DNA of 34,908 bases from Flavobacteriales bacterium (GTDB lineage: Bacteria; Bacteroidota; Bacteroidia; Flavobacteriales_C; GCA-002722245). The position numbers were made by a program, and so were the translations under genes. The stretch spans positions 45,742 through 80,649 of the forward strand of contig PBLA01000002.1 of assembly GCA_002722245.1 (NCBI GenBank), in the 5' to 3' direction. Below, piece by piece: positions 1 through 6,999 of the stretch. The notes under the pieces were generated by a model that searched no databases, was not told the origin of the DNA, and saw only the letters and a program-made list of their open reading frames with translations. Each line of letters starts with the position of its first letter. Within the stretch, counting starts at the first letter, position 1.

Positions 1-591
1 AAGGATTTAATTTTATCGGAAGTAAACGTAAAAGAACTTGAGTATTTAAAAGAGGATTCGGGTGTTTTGGTAAAAAAAGTAAAAGCGAATTTTAAACTTC
101 TTGGGAAAAAATTTGGAAAACAAATGAAAGCAGTAGCAGCAGCAATTGCTCAATTTGACCAGGCCACTATTTCTACAATTGAAAGAGAAGGAAAAATAGC
201 GTTAAACATTGAAGGGAATCCAGAAATATTGTTAGAAGAAGTTGAAATATCAACAGAAGATATCCCTGGTTTATTAGTCGCGAGCGAAGGAAAATATACT
301 GTAGCACTTGATATTACACTAACAGAGGAACTGAAGCAAGAGGGAATTGCACGAGAATTGGTAAATCGAATTCAAAATTTAAGAAAAGAGAAAGATTTTG
401 AATTAACGGACAATATTAATTTAATGATTAAAAGTGTATCGGGGATAGATGCTGTAATTTCAAATTATAAAGAATACATATGTACCGAAGTACTTGCCAA
501 AGAAGTGAAAATATTAGAGGTTGTTGATAATGCCCTTGAAGTAGAAGTTGATGAGAACATGACTACTGAAATTGCAATAGAAAGAATTTAA
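1..591 (+). CDS. ileS: Isoleucyl-tRNA synthetase, C-terminal part (cut by left edge)
   Basis: The reading frame is open from base 1 and ends at TAA 589-591, so the 5' end of the gene lies outside the window. About 196 residues are visible. They match the C-terminal tail of bacterial IleS: the anticodon-domain end with VKANFKLLGKKFGKQMK, followed by the region around EGIARELVNRIQNLRKEKDFE that closes class Ia IleS proteins. The full enzyme (normally over 1000 residues in this phylum) charges tRNA-Ile with isoleucine in the cytoplasm. The catalytic HIGH and KMSKS motifs are upstream and not visible. The adjacent DksA-like gene is the usual neighbour in Bacteroidota. Identification is confident from the tail sequence alone. 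Confidence 0.93.
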   Translation, partial: KDLILSEVNVKELEYLKEDSGVLVKKVKANFKLLGKKFGKQMKAVAAAIAQFDQATISTIEREGKIALNIEGNPEILLEEVEISTEDIPGLLVASEGKYTVALDITLTEELKQEGIARELVNRIQNLRKEKDFELTDNINLMIKSVSGIDAVISNYKEYICTEVLAKEVKILEVVDNALEVEVDENMTTEIAIERI

Positions 592-710
592 TTATTAAAA
601 GTCGTTAAGTTAAATACCTCTAAAAAATAGTTTTTTATTGAAACATAAACTCTAAAACATAAGTTAAAGTATCAAATTGAAGCTTGTTTAGACGTTTAAT
701 AGAAAATATT

Positions 711-1097
711 ATGAGTGAGAAATTAAGATATTCCGACGCTAGTTTGGCAGAATTTAAAGAGTTAATCAATGAGAAGATTGCCAATGCCGAAAAAGATTTG
801 AGACATTTCCAGGGTCAAATTGATTATTCTGGTAATAATTCAGGAAATGAAACTGGAAAAAAGCTAGGGTCAATGGAGGACGGCTCAGAAGCATTAGGAA
901 GAGAAAAAATAGCCCAATTAGCCCATAGGCAAAGAAAATTTATTCAACAGTTACGCGCAGCCTTAGTAAGGATTGAAAACAAAACATATGGAGTATGTAG
1001 ACAAACTGGAAAACTAATTTCCAAAGAACGTCTTAAAATTGTACCGCATACCACACTTTCCATCGAAGCTAAAAACGCGCAGCTAAAAGAAAACTAA
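711..1097 (+). CDS. TraR/DksA-family regulator with degenerate zinc finger
   Basis: A 128-residue protein. I chose ATG 711 over an in-frame TTG at 684 because the family begins near MSEKLRYSD. Residues 11-35 and 62-92 look like the two arms of the DksA coiled coil, joined by a Gly/Asn/Ser-rich tip (38-60). The C-terminal segment YGVCRQTGKLISKERL (93-108) and the following HTTLSIEAK are diagnostic of the Bacteroidota DksA-like family. Only one cysteine (C96) remains of the four that bind zinc in E. coli DksA, so a classical C4 finger cannot form. Family members act in the RNA polymerase secondary channel; that role here is inferred from homology. It follows ileS by 119 bp and ends in a strong terminator. 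Confidence 0.88.
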   Translation: MSEKLRYSDASLAEFKELINEKIANAEKDLRHFQGQIDYSGNNSGNETGKKLGSMEDGSEALGREKIAQLAHRQRKFIQQLRAALVRIENKTYGVCRQTGKLISKERLKIVPHTTLSIEAKNAQLKEN

Positions 1098-1120
1098 GAA
1101 CCATCAAAAAAGTAGATTTG

Positions 1121-1150
1121 ACCTTCCTGACTTTTCAGGAAGGTTTTTTT
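1121..1150 (+). terminator. Intrinsic terminator after the DksA-like gene
   Basis: A perfect 10-bp stem (ACCTTCCTGA at 1121-1130 pairing with TCAGGAAGGT at 1135-1144) closes a 4-nt loop (CTTT) and runs into a T tract at 1144-1150. It lies 24 bp after the stop of the DksA-like gene and isolates the ileS/DksA unit from the regulator-led operon that follows. Confidence 0.9.
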
Positions 1151-1203
1151 ATGCGGTTAAAAGAAAAAAGAAATGATAAATTATCATGCAGATCATAGTT
1201 TAA

Positions 1204-1235
1204 ATTAAACTTTCAGAAAATTTTGAAAGTTTAAT
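1204..1235. promoter_or_regulatory. Perfect 12-bp dyad, candidate operator O1
   Basis: ATTAAACTTTCA (1204-1215) and its exact reverse complement TGAAAGTTTAAT (1224-1235) flank an 8-nt spacer. The dyad sits 20 bp before the ATG of the GbsR/MarR-type gene. Its right arm covers the TTTG (1222-1225) of the best -33 promoter match. No T tract follows, so it is not a terminator. Winged-helix regulators of this type bind dyads as dimers and often repress themselves; that use here is inferred from position and symmetry. A second, imperfect copy with the same spacer length is at 1776-1805. Confidence 0.7.
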
Positions 1236-1252
1236 AATTATAAGTAAACTTG
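1222..1252 (+). promoter_or_regulatory. Putative promoter of the regulator/DUF2071 operon
   Basis: TTTG at 1222-1225 is followed after exactly 19 nt by TAAACTTG (1245-1252), one mismatch from the Bacteroidota -7 element TAnnTTTG. The predicted transcript would start within a few bases of the ATG at 1256, implying a leaderless or nearly leaderless mRNA. That is a reason for caution. The overlap with the dyad suggests repression by occlusion. Confidence 0.45.
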
Positions 1253-1255
1253 CGT

Positions 1256-1762
1256 ATGGAATTGAAGGAAGCAAAAGAAAAATTTATTGCGGCATGGGGT
1301 GCTTTTGGCACACAATGGGGGATCAACAGAACCATGGCTCAAATTCATGCGCTTCTTCTTATCAGTGAAGAGCCATTATCATCCGAGGAAATAATGAATC
1401 AATTAAACATTTCTCGAGGAAATGTGAATATGAATGTGCGTGAATTACTCTCATGGGGGATAGTACATAAAGTATTAAAACTTGGTGAGCGCAAAGAATT
1501 TTTCACTGCTGAAAAAGATATTTATAAAACAGCAATACAAATCATGAAGGAAAGAAGAAAAAGAGAGCTCGTTCCAGTGTTAGATTTACTGGCTGATTTA
1601 GAAGAGGTCCAAATTGAAAATGATGCCTCAGGACATTTTAAAATGGTGATGTCAGAAATCTATTCTTTTGGGCAAAACACCAACAAGATGTTGGATAAAA
1701 TGGTAAAAGCGGATGAGCATTGGTTTACGGGGTCTTTAATGAAATTCCTTGTTAAGCGATAA
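1256..1762 (+). CDS. GbsR/MarR-family winged-helix transcriptional regulator
   Basis: A 168-residue cytoplasmic DNA-binding protein. ATG 1256 is preferred over TTG 1250. The N-terminus WGAFGTQWGINRTMAQIHAL (about residues 14-33) is the signature of the GbsR subgroup of MarR-like regulators. The winged helix spans about 30-85, with a recognition helix around SRGNVNMNVRELL (53-65). The C-terminal half is helical and charged and probably mediates dimerisation. It is the first gene of an eleven-gene run. A perfect dyad lies just upstream and a partial one just downstream, fitting a self-regulated local repressor. The effector is unknown; GbsR itself senses choline, but nothing here points to choline metabolism. 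Confidence 0.85.
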   Translation: MELKEAKEKFIAAWGAFGTQWGINRTMAQIHALLLISEEPLSSEEIMNQLNISRGNVNMNVRELLSWGIVHKVLKLGERKEFFTAEKDIYKTAIQIMKERRKRELVPVLDLLADLEEVQIENDASGHFKMVMSEIYSFGQNTNKMLDKMVKADEHWFTGSLMKFLVKR

Positions 1763-1775
1763 AAAAAATTTAACC

Positions 1776-1805
1776 ATTAACTTTCAAAAAAAACTGAAAC
1801 TTTTG
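1776..1805. promoter_or_regulatory. Second, imperfect operator-like dyad O2
   Basis: ATTAACTTTCA (1776-1786) is separated by 8 nt from TGAAACTTTTG (1795-1805). The left arm shares AACTTTCA with O1. The right arm keeps TGAAA and the TTT three bases further on, but has C in place of G. Spacer length is the same as in O1. It fills the 49-bp gap between the regulator and the methyltransferase gene. The sequence is A-rich, so chance contributes, but identity of core and spacing makes a second regulator site plausible. Confidence 0.45.
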
Positions 1806-1811
1806 AACGGT

Positions 1812-2714
1812 ATGAAAACGGGAACAAAAATCTACACGAAAAGGGAAAGAACGGAGTTTAAAACGAGCACAGGCAATGCTATAGTTGATTATTATACAGA
1901 TGCAGGTCCAGATTATGAAGCTTGGAGTAAGAATTTCAATATGCATTTCGGGTTTGCTTTGAAGCGTTGGGATTGTTTAAGTAGAGAAAAAATGTTAGAG
2001 CGAATGAATCAGGTGGTTTTGGATTCACTAACTATGAAAGATGGTGATACCATTGTTGATATGGGTTGCGGTTTAGGGGCAACTATTCGCTACGGCGCAT
2101 ATAAGTATCCAAACATAAAGTTCAAAGGGTATACGATTACACCATGGCAGGTCAAGCAATCAGGCCTTTTAATTCAAAATATGGGATTAAAAAATGCTGA
2201 AGTACTTTATGGAGATTACAATCAATTGGCAATCGAAAAAAATTCTGTTCATGGAGTTTTTGGTCTAGAAAGTATATGTCATGCAGATGGAACGGATAAG
2301 GAGGGGCCTTTAAAAGAGGCCTATAGAATTCTGAAAGTCGGAGGAACCTTTACTATGGTGGATGGTTTTCTGAAGAAGCCAGAGCACGAATTGGCACCAT
2401 CAACAAAAAAAATGTACAAAACGGTTTGTGAAAATTGGGCTTTACCTTCTTTCGGAAATATTAATGAGGTTGTTTATAAAATGAAACAATTAGGGTTTAA
2501 GAGCATTGATGTTAAAGAAATCAGTTGGAAGGTTGCTCCATCAGCAGTTCACGCTCCATTTGTGACATTGTTTTTCCTAGTCAAAAGCGTTTTGAATGGG
2601 AAGAAGTTAAAGAAAGAGAGTATTAAAAACTTAAAAGCATGTTTTACAATTTTCTTTTTGGGGATGTGTAGGAGATCAATTGGATATTACAAGATTACTG
2701 CTAAAAAGGTCTAA
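1812..2714 (+). CDS. Class I SAM-dependent methyltransferase
   Basis: A 300-residue soluble methyltransferase. ATG 1812 is chosen over an in-frame TTG at 1749, because the extra 21 residues would be encoded by the operator-like sequence and have no family character. Motif I is VDMGCGLGA (82-90), the SAM-binding loop. A later segment, around GLESICHADGTDKEGPLKEA then ILKVGGTF, carries the post-II/post-III signature of the sterol/tocopherol/cyclopropane-synthase-like branch that methylates lipids or prenylated rings. The N-terminus (YYTDAGPDYEAWSKNFNMHFGF) resembles the substrate lid of that branch. The substrate is not known. As the second gene in the operon and its most recognisable enzyme, it suggests modification of a hydrophobic small molecule or membrane lipid. 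Confidence 0.82.
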   Translation: MKTGTKIYTKRERTEFKTSTGNAIVDYYTDAGPDYEAWSKNFNMHFGFALKRWDCLSREKMLERMNQVVLDSLTMKDGDTIVDMGCGLGATIRYGAYKYPNIKFKGYTITPWQVKQSGLLIQNMGLKNAEVLYGDYNQLAIEKNSVHGVFGLESICHADGTDKEGPLKEAYRILKVGGTFTMVDGFLKKPEHELAPSTKKMYKTVCENWALPSFGNINEVVYKMKQLGFKSIDVKEISWKVAPSAVHAPFVTLFFLVKSVLNGKKLKKESIKNLKACFTIFFLGMCRRSIGYYKITAKKV

Positions 2715-2726
2715 AGAATAGATGTT

Positions 2727-3095
2727 ATGAATAGAAAAGGGTTAAATATTTTAATTGCGCTTGTTTGGCTTATTAATGGATTATTTTGCAAGGTGTTAAA
2801 TTTTGTTCCCAGACATAAGGAAATTGTGTCAGAAATTTTAGGTAAAAAATACGCCGATTTATTTACAATAATGATAGGGGTTGCTGAAATTGGGATGTTT
2901 ATTTGGATTATATCAGGGATGGCGAAAAAATTCAATGCATGGTTTCAAATTACGCTTATATTAATTATGAACTGTATAGAATTTGTACTCGTCCCTGATC
3001 TCCTTTTATGGGGAAGATTCAATATAGTTTTTGGTGCACTGTTTTGTTATGTAATTTATTTAATTAATAATCGTAAAGAAGTGAGTTATGGTTAA
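2727..3095 (+). CDS. DoxX-like integral membrane protein
   Basis: A 122-residue protein with four predicted membrane helices (about 7-25, 45-66, 71-92 and 96-114). The pattern, including LIALVWLINGLFCKVLN near the N-terminus and GVAEIGMFIWI in helix 2, fits the DoxX-like (DoxX_3) family. DoxX proteins are small four-helix proteins, some linked to quinone or thiosulfate redox chemistry and some to SodA/DCC-type thiol systems; the precise activity is undefined. It starts 12 bp after the methyltransferase and overlaps the next gene by 8 bp, so translation is probably coupled. A DCC-type thiol protein occurs later in the operon, which is suggestive but does not fix the function. Confidence 0.72.
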   Translation: MNRKGLNILIALVWLINGLFCKVLNFVPRHKEIVSEILGKKYADLFTIMIGVAEIGMFIWIISGMAKKFNAWFQITLILIMNCIEFVLVPDLLLWGRFNIVFGALFCYVIYLINNRKEVSYG

Positions 3096-3822
3096 TCTAA
3101 TTCCTAAACATTCCTTCGAGGTAAAGGCACATTTTGAAAAAGCAATAATGTTAACTTTTGCAGTCCCTAAAGAAGATGTTTTGCCTTTAATCCCAAGTTG
3201 CTTGGAGCTTGATGACTATGATAACAAATGGGGTTTTATAACACTTGCTTTTGTGAAGACAAAAGATCTAAGACCTGTTAGATTTCCAAAATTTATGGGT
3301 AGTGACTTGATTTTATCAGGGTATAGAATATTCGTGAAATATAAAGAAAATGGAGGGAGGTGTTTAAGAGGTATTTATATTATTAAGTCAGAAACAGATA
3401 GTTTAAAAATGAAATTGATGGGAAATATACTTACACACTATAATTATAGTTTTTCGGATATTGAGTTAAATCAAGATTTAAAGGGTGGAAGGATAAAATC
3501 AACGAAAGCTGGATTTGATATTCAATATGAAAATTATTCTGAAAACTTACCTAGTGATTCTCCATTTCCCGATTGGAAAATTGCTCGAAAGTTTGTAGGG
3601 CCATTACCAAATACATTTTCTTATAATGAAGAAAAAAAGGAAGTTTTGATCATTAGAGGAAGAAGAGGAAATTGGAATCCAAAACCTATAAAAATTACAG
3701 AATATACCATCCCTTTTTTAGGGGACTTAAATTTTAGTAAAATAAAATTAGCAAATGCATTTCAGATAGAAGACGTCCCTTACATGTGGGATAAAGCACG
3801 AAAAGAAAAGCTCAATGAATAA
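3088..3822 (+). CDS. DUF2071 family protein (copy A)
   Basis: A 244-residue soluble protein of the DUF2071/YqjF family, which shares the acetoacetate decarboxylase-like fold; no general enzymatic function is established. Seen here are the N-terminal pattern FAVPKEDVLPLIPSCLELD (about 25-43), a GFITLAFVKTK strand, and a central block around GYRIFVKYKENGGRCLRGIY matching the R-Y-V...G-v-F segment of the family. The C-terminal end (ANAFQIEDVPYMWDKARKE) resembles that of copy C, suggesting A and C are closer to each other than to B. It overlaps both neighbours by 8 bp. It is one of three family members in this operon. Confidence 0.75.
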   Translation: MVNLIPKHSFEVKAHFEKAIMLTFAVPKEDVLPLIPSCLELDDYDNKWGFITLAFVKTKDLRPVRFPKFMGSDLILSGYRIFVKYKENGGRCLRGIYIIKSETDSLKMKLMGNILTHYNYSFSDIELNQDLKGGRIKSTKAGFDIQYENYSENLPSDSPFPDWKIARKFVGPLPNTFSYNEEKKEVLIIRGRRGNWNPKPIKITEYTIPFLGDLNFSKIKLANAFQIEDVPYMWDKARKEKLNE

Positions 3823-4540
3823 TAGAACTAAATATCAAGGGGTGTTCAATATTATTAGGTTCAATTGGCCTTTTTATATTATAGGACTGACAGGTTCACT
3901 TCTCTTGGTACTCGTACCCCTACCTTTTATGAGGTTTTTTTCACTATTAATCATCGGACAAATGTTTATATCACTTTTGGTTTCATGGTATGTTTATGAT
4001 TTGTCAGGTATTTATGAGTTGAATTGGCTCAAAGAAATGGATGGAAAAGTACTAAATATAAACGCAGGTTTTGATGAAATATCGGTTACAATAAGAAATC
4101 GTTTTGAAAAAATAAATCTGAAAGTACTTGACTTTTATGATGATAAATTGATGACAGAATCTTCCATTAAGCGAGCCAGAAAGGCTTATCCTTTAGAAGC
4201 AGGAACGGAGTTGATAAAACCAACAAATTTATGTGTTAGTATCGGATATGATAAGGTGATTTTATTCTTTTCTGCTCATGAAATAAGGAAAAAAATTGAT
4301 AGAGATAAGTTTTTTGAGGAATTAAACAGGATTACAAATACAAATGGGGAAATATATATAATAGAGCATTTAAGAGATTGGAAAAACTTTTTAGCATATA
4401 CCGTAGGATATTTTCATTTTTACTCAAAAAAAACATGGTTAAGTACATTTAAATATGGCGGTTTCGAATTGATTGAAGAAGATAAAATAACACCCTTTGT
4501 AACACTTTTTAAATTAAAAAAAAATGGAAGTACATCTTAA
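3815..4540 (+). CDS. Membrane-anchored, degenerate methyltransferase-like protein
   Basis: A 241-residue protein with a hydrophobic hairpin (about 17-35 and 39-60), then a soluble Rossmann-like domain. The N-terminal order (two helices, YDLSGIYELNWL, short strand VLNINAGFDEIS at 79-90) matches membrane-tethered class I methyltransferases found in Bacteroidota. The expected glycine-rich motif I is altered to N-I-N-A-G-F. Later segments SAHEIRKK (153-160) and NGEIYIIEHLRD (177-188) sit where post-motif II and III would be. Whether it binds SAM is uncertain because of the motif change; it may be a partner of the canonical methyltransferase in gene 2. It overlaps the previous gene by 8 bp and the next by 17 bp. 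Confidence 0.6.
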   Translation: MNNRTKYQGVFNIIRFNWPFYIIGLTGSLLLVLVPLPFMRFFSLLIIGQMFISLLVSWYVYDLSGIYELNWLKEMDGKVLNINAGFDEISVTIRNRFEKINLKVLDFYDDKLMTESSIKRARKAYPLEAGTELIKPTNLCVSIGYDKVILFFSAHEIRKKIDRDKFFEELNRITNTNGEIYIIEHLRDWKNFLAYTVGYFHFYSKKTWLSTFKYGGFELIEEDKITPFVTLFKLKKNGSTS

Positions 4541-4919
4541 AATTATAGGAATATTACTCATGTTGTTAGCATTGGTGCATACCATTTTCCCAAGATATTT
4601 TAATTGGAAAAATGAATTAAAAGAGTTGAGTTTGATGAATCGTCAAATGATGAAAATTCACACATTTTTTATTGCGGTAACTGTTTTTTTAATGGGTTTA
4701 ATGAGTTTTGTTTTGAGTGAAGATTTAATTTTCACCGAGCTTGGAAAAAAAATATGTCTTGGTATAGGAGGTTTTTGGACAATTAGAGGAGTTCTTCAAT
4801 TTTTTGGTTACAGTGCTGAGCTTTGGAGAGGAAAGTTATTTGAGACTATTGTGCATGTTGTGTTCAGTGGTTTTTGGATATATCTAAGTTTTATTTATCT
4901 CAAAATTGGGTTAGTATGA
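4524..4919 (+). CDS. Small four-helix membrane protein, unknown
   Basis: A 131-residue hydrophobic protein with four likely membrane helices (about 6-24, 47-66, 77-95 and 107-128) and short loops. I do not recognise a named family. The helix count and size resemble DoxX-like proteins but I see no diagnostic motif. A histidine in helix 1 (LALVHTIFPRYFNW), one in helix 2 (KIHTFF) and one in helix 4 (IVHVVF) could bind heme or metal, which is inference only. The gene is inside the operon, overlapping the previous gene by 17 bp and the next by 4 bp (ATGA), so it is clearly translated with them. Confidence 0.6.
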   Translation: MEVHLKIIGILLMLLALVHTIFPRYFNWKNELKELSLMNRQMMKIHTFFIAVTVFLMGLMSFVLSEDLIFTELGKKICLGIGGFWTIRGVLQFFGYSAELWRGKLFETIVHVVFSGFWIYLSFIYLKIGLV

Positions 4920-5728
4920 GTAAGTATGTCATCATATTTGATAACCAATGTGCTGCGTGCAGTCTTGGAGTGAGAAGTCTGAAAAAAATTGGGTTGATGA
5001 ATTCTAAATCATCAATAGAGTTGGAGTCTTTTAAGGAAAATGACATTGCGTGTAATGTTGATCCCGTGCGAGCTTGTGATGAAATGGCTTTCATCGATAA
5101 AGATACATTAGAGGTAAGTTATGGGTATGATGGTTACACAAATTTATTCTTAGAAAAGTATTCTTTTTTAGGCAAAATTATGAAGAATAGAATTATTAAA
5201 TGGTTATTCAACCCCTTATATCTATTCTTTGCTAGTAATCGAAGAATATTGGCACCATTAAAACCAACAGAATCTACCTGTAAGCCCACACTTAAAAAGA
5301 ATTTTCGTTTAGGATTAATCCTATTAATGGCACTTTATTCAGGAATTATAACCTACATAAAGGGAGGCTTATTAGAACAATCCGATTGGTTTTCATTTTT
5401 AAATCCTTGGAAATTGATTTCTATTACGGGTATTGGATGGTTAATTACGGGGTTATGCTATAATGGAAAAAATAAATGGGATTATTGGGGGCATTTGTCT
5501 GTAATCGCTGGGACGGCCATTTTTATTCAAACTCTTGCTTTAGTGGGGTATTATTTTTCGCCAAATTATATATGGTTGTTTGGTTCAATGATCCTAAGTG
5601 ACTTTGTAATGATTTGGATGCATTATCGACGAATAAAATTAATTGGGGATACGCAAAGGCAAACACTTATTTGGTGGGCTATTTTACACTTGAGTGCCGG
5701 AATACTTACGGCTACTTATTACAATTAA
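4916..5728 (+). CDS. DCC-type thiol-disulfide oxidoreductase domain fused to a membrane domain
   Basis: A 270-residue protein. The start at ATG 4916 overlaps the preceding stop as ATGA; a longer frame from 4874 is rejected for that reason. The N-terminus reads IIFDNQCAACSLGVRSLKKI, giving D9-x-x-C12-x-x-C15, the motif that names the DCC family (DUF393), followed by a short thioredoxin-like half domain with AFIDKDTLEV. From about residue 132 the protein turns into four or five membrane helices to the end. DCC proteins are thought to act in thiol redox chemistry. The fusion to a polytopic membrane domain suggests membrane-coupled chemistry. The membrane half matches nothing I can name. Confidence 0.7.
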   Translation: MSKYVIIFDNQCAACSLGVRSLKKIGLMNSKSSIELESFKENDIACNVDPVRACDEMAFIDKDTLEVSYGYDGYTNLFLEKYSFLGKIMKNRIIKWLFNPLYLFFASNRRILAPLKPTESTCKPTLKKNFRLGLILLMALYSGIITYIKGGLLEQSDWFSFLNPWKLISITGIGWLITGLCYNGKNKWDYWGHLSVIAGTAIFIQTLALVGYYFSPNYIWLFGSMILSDFVMIWMHYRRIKLIGDTQRQTLIWWAILHLSAGILTATYYN

Positions 5729-5734
5729 AGACTA

Positions 5735-6241
5735 ATGGAACATTTCAAAAAGTTTAAATATAATTGGATTTTGTATAGTTCTATTGCCTCAATTATTGGT
5801 GTGGTTACATTTTACTTTTGGCCAATTGTCAGTGGTGTAGCCGTTACAATTATTCAGGCGAGTTTATTGAGAAAATTTACAGGAGAAAAAGCTTGGTTTT
5901 GGTTACTTAACCCTCTATTATTATTTGCATCAATATTTCTTTACAAAGAAGATGAGATTTTAGGTTTGGCAGGAACAATCTTAGCCCTAGAATTGGTTTT
6001 TTACATAACCATTGGCCGATTTAGCTACATGATGTGGTCATTTGTTATAGGTATTCCTTTAACCATTGGTGCAGTTATATTGATTTTCAGTGACTCTTCA
6101 TCAAGTGATGGACTTTTTATTTTTGGAGCGATGTTTTTGCCTTGTTTAGTTTGGTTCGGACAAGCTCATTTATTATCTAAAGTGTTACCCAAACACCCTA
6201 TAAAAAAGGCCTTAAATTCTGATATTTTAGATGCATTATGA
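5735..6241 (+). CDS. Polytopic membrane protein, unknown
   Basis: A 168-residue protein with about five hydrophobic segments (roughly 13-45, 52-68, 76-95, 96-118 and 126-147) and a short charged tail. I recognise no family. It starts 6 bp after the DCC gene, and its stop overlaps the ATG of DUF2071 copy B by 4 bp (ATGA), so it is an integral part of the operon. It contains no cysteine pair or heme-binding motif I can point to. Together with the small four-helix protein, the DoxX-like protein and the membrane half of the DCC protein, it gives the operon a strong membrane emphasis. Confidence 0.55.
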   Translation: MEHFKKFKYNWILYSSIASIIGVVTFYFWPIVSGVAVTIIQASLLRKFTGEKAWFWLLNPLLLFASIFLYKEDEILGLAGTILALELVFYITIGRFSYMMWSFVIGIPLTIGAVILIFSDSSSSDGLFIFGAMFLPCLVWFGQAHLLSKVLPKHPIKKALNSDILDAL

Positions 6242-6993
6242 AAACGCTAGTTAAAGCACAATGGGAAGATTTAATAATGATTAATTTTGAGGTTCCGCAA
6301 GAATTATTAGTGCCTTACATTCCACATGGTACAGAGCTAGATTTGTGGAGAGGGAGGGCATATGTAAGTGTAGTTGCATTCTATTTTAAGAAAACAAGGG
6401 TTTTAGGAATACCTGCATTTTACAACCAAAACTTCCCAGAATTAAACCTTAGAATCTATGTAAAGCGAAGTGTTCAAAACTCTCCAGAACGAACTGAGCA
6501 ATTGATTGAAGTGAGAAGAGGAGTATCCTTTATTAAGGAAATTGTACCAAAGCCTTTTGTTTCTTTTGTAGCAAACACATTTTTTAAAGAAAATTATCAA
6601 ACCCTTAAAATGAATACAGTATGTAAGCAAAGGGAAAAGCATAATCATCAATACAATCGATTTGAACTTGAATACTCAATAAGAAAAAATAGTGAACATA
6701 AGATTACAGCTAGTGCGAATAATAGAAAAGTAAATTTATTAAGTGACTCTTTTGAAGAGTTTATTGCTGAACATTATTGGGGCTATGCGAAGATAAATGA
6801 CACGCGCACCATGGAATACGAGGTAAGGCACCCTAAATGGAAAATATACTCAAATGCAGATGTGAAATTTGATATTGATATCGGCGACCTTTACGGCGAG
6901 AAATGGGCGTTTTTAAATGAACAAACCCCGTACAGTTGTTTTTTGGCTGAAGGGTCAGCTGTTCAAGTTGGTTTTCCTAAACGATTAAAATAA
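6238..6993 (+). CDS. DUF2071 family protein (copy B, most canonical)
   Basis: A 251-residue soluble protein and the clearest DUF2071/YqjF member of the three. It has the opening AQWEDLIMINFEVPQELLVP, an LDLWRGRAYVSVVAF block, GIPAFYNQNFPELNLRIYV (the conserved G-P...F-x-E-L-N-x-R-x-Y-V segment), a later RRGVSFIKEIVP strand, and a C-terminal WAFLNEQTPYSCFLAEGS segment. The fold is related to acetoacetate decarboxylase, but I cannot assign a catalytic lysine from sequence alone. It is coupled to the preceding gene by a 4-bp overlap and is followed after 6 bp by copy C. Function is unknown. Confidence 0.82.
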   Translation: MKTLVKAQWEDLIMINFEVPQELLVPYIPHGTELDLWRGRAYVSVVAFYFKKTRVLGIPAFYNQNFPELNLRIYVKRSVQNSPERTEQLIEVRRGVSFIKEIVPKPFVSFVANTFFKENYQTLKMNTVCKQREKHNHQYNRFELEYSIRKNSEHKITASANNRKVNLLSDSFEEFIAEHYWGYAKINDTRTMEYEVRHPKWKIYSNADVKFDIDIGDLYGEKWAFLNEQTPYSCFLAEGSAVQVGFPKRLK

Positions 6994-6999
6994 AGTACC

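Noticed and set aside
684-710. TTG start adding nine residues to the DksA-like protein
   Set aside because: ATG 711 gives the typical family N-terminus, and the extra residues have no family support.
1204-1235. The O1 dyad as a transcription terminator
   Set aside because: No T tract follows either arm, it is AT-rich, and a clear terminator already exists at 1121-1150.
1749-1811. N-terminal extension of the SAM methyltransferase from TTG 1749
   Set aside because: It would be translated from the operator-like dyad in the gap, overlaps the regulator stop, and shows no family similarity; ATG 1812 is preferred.
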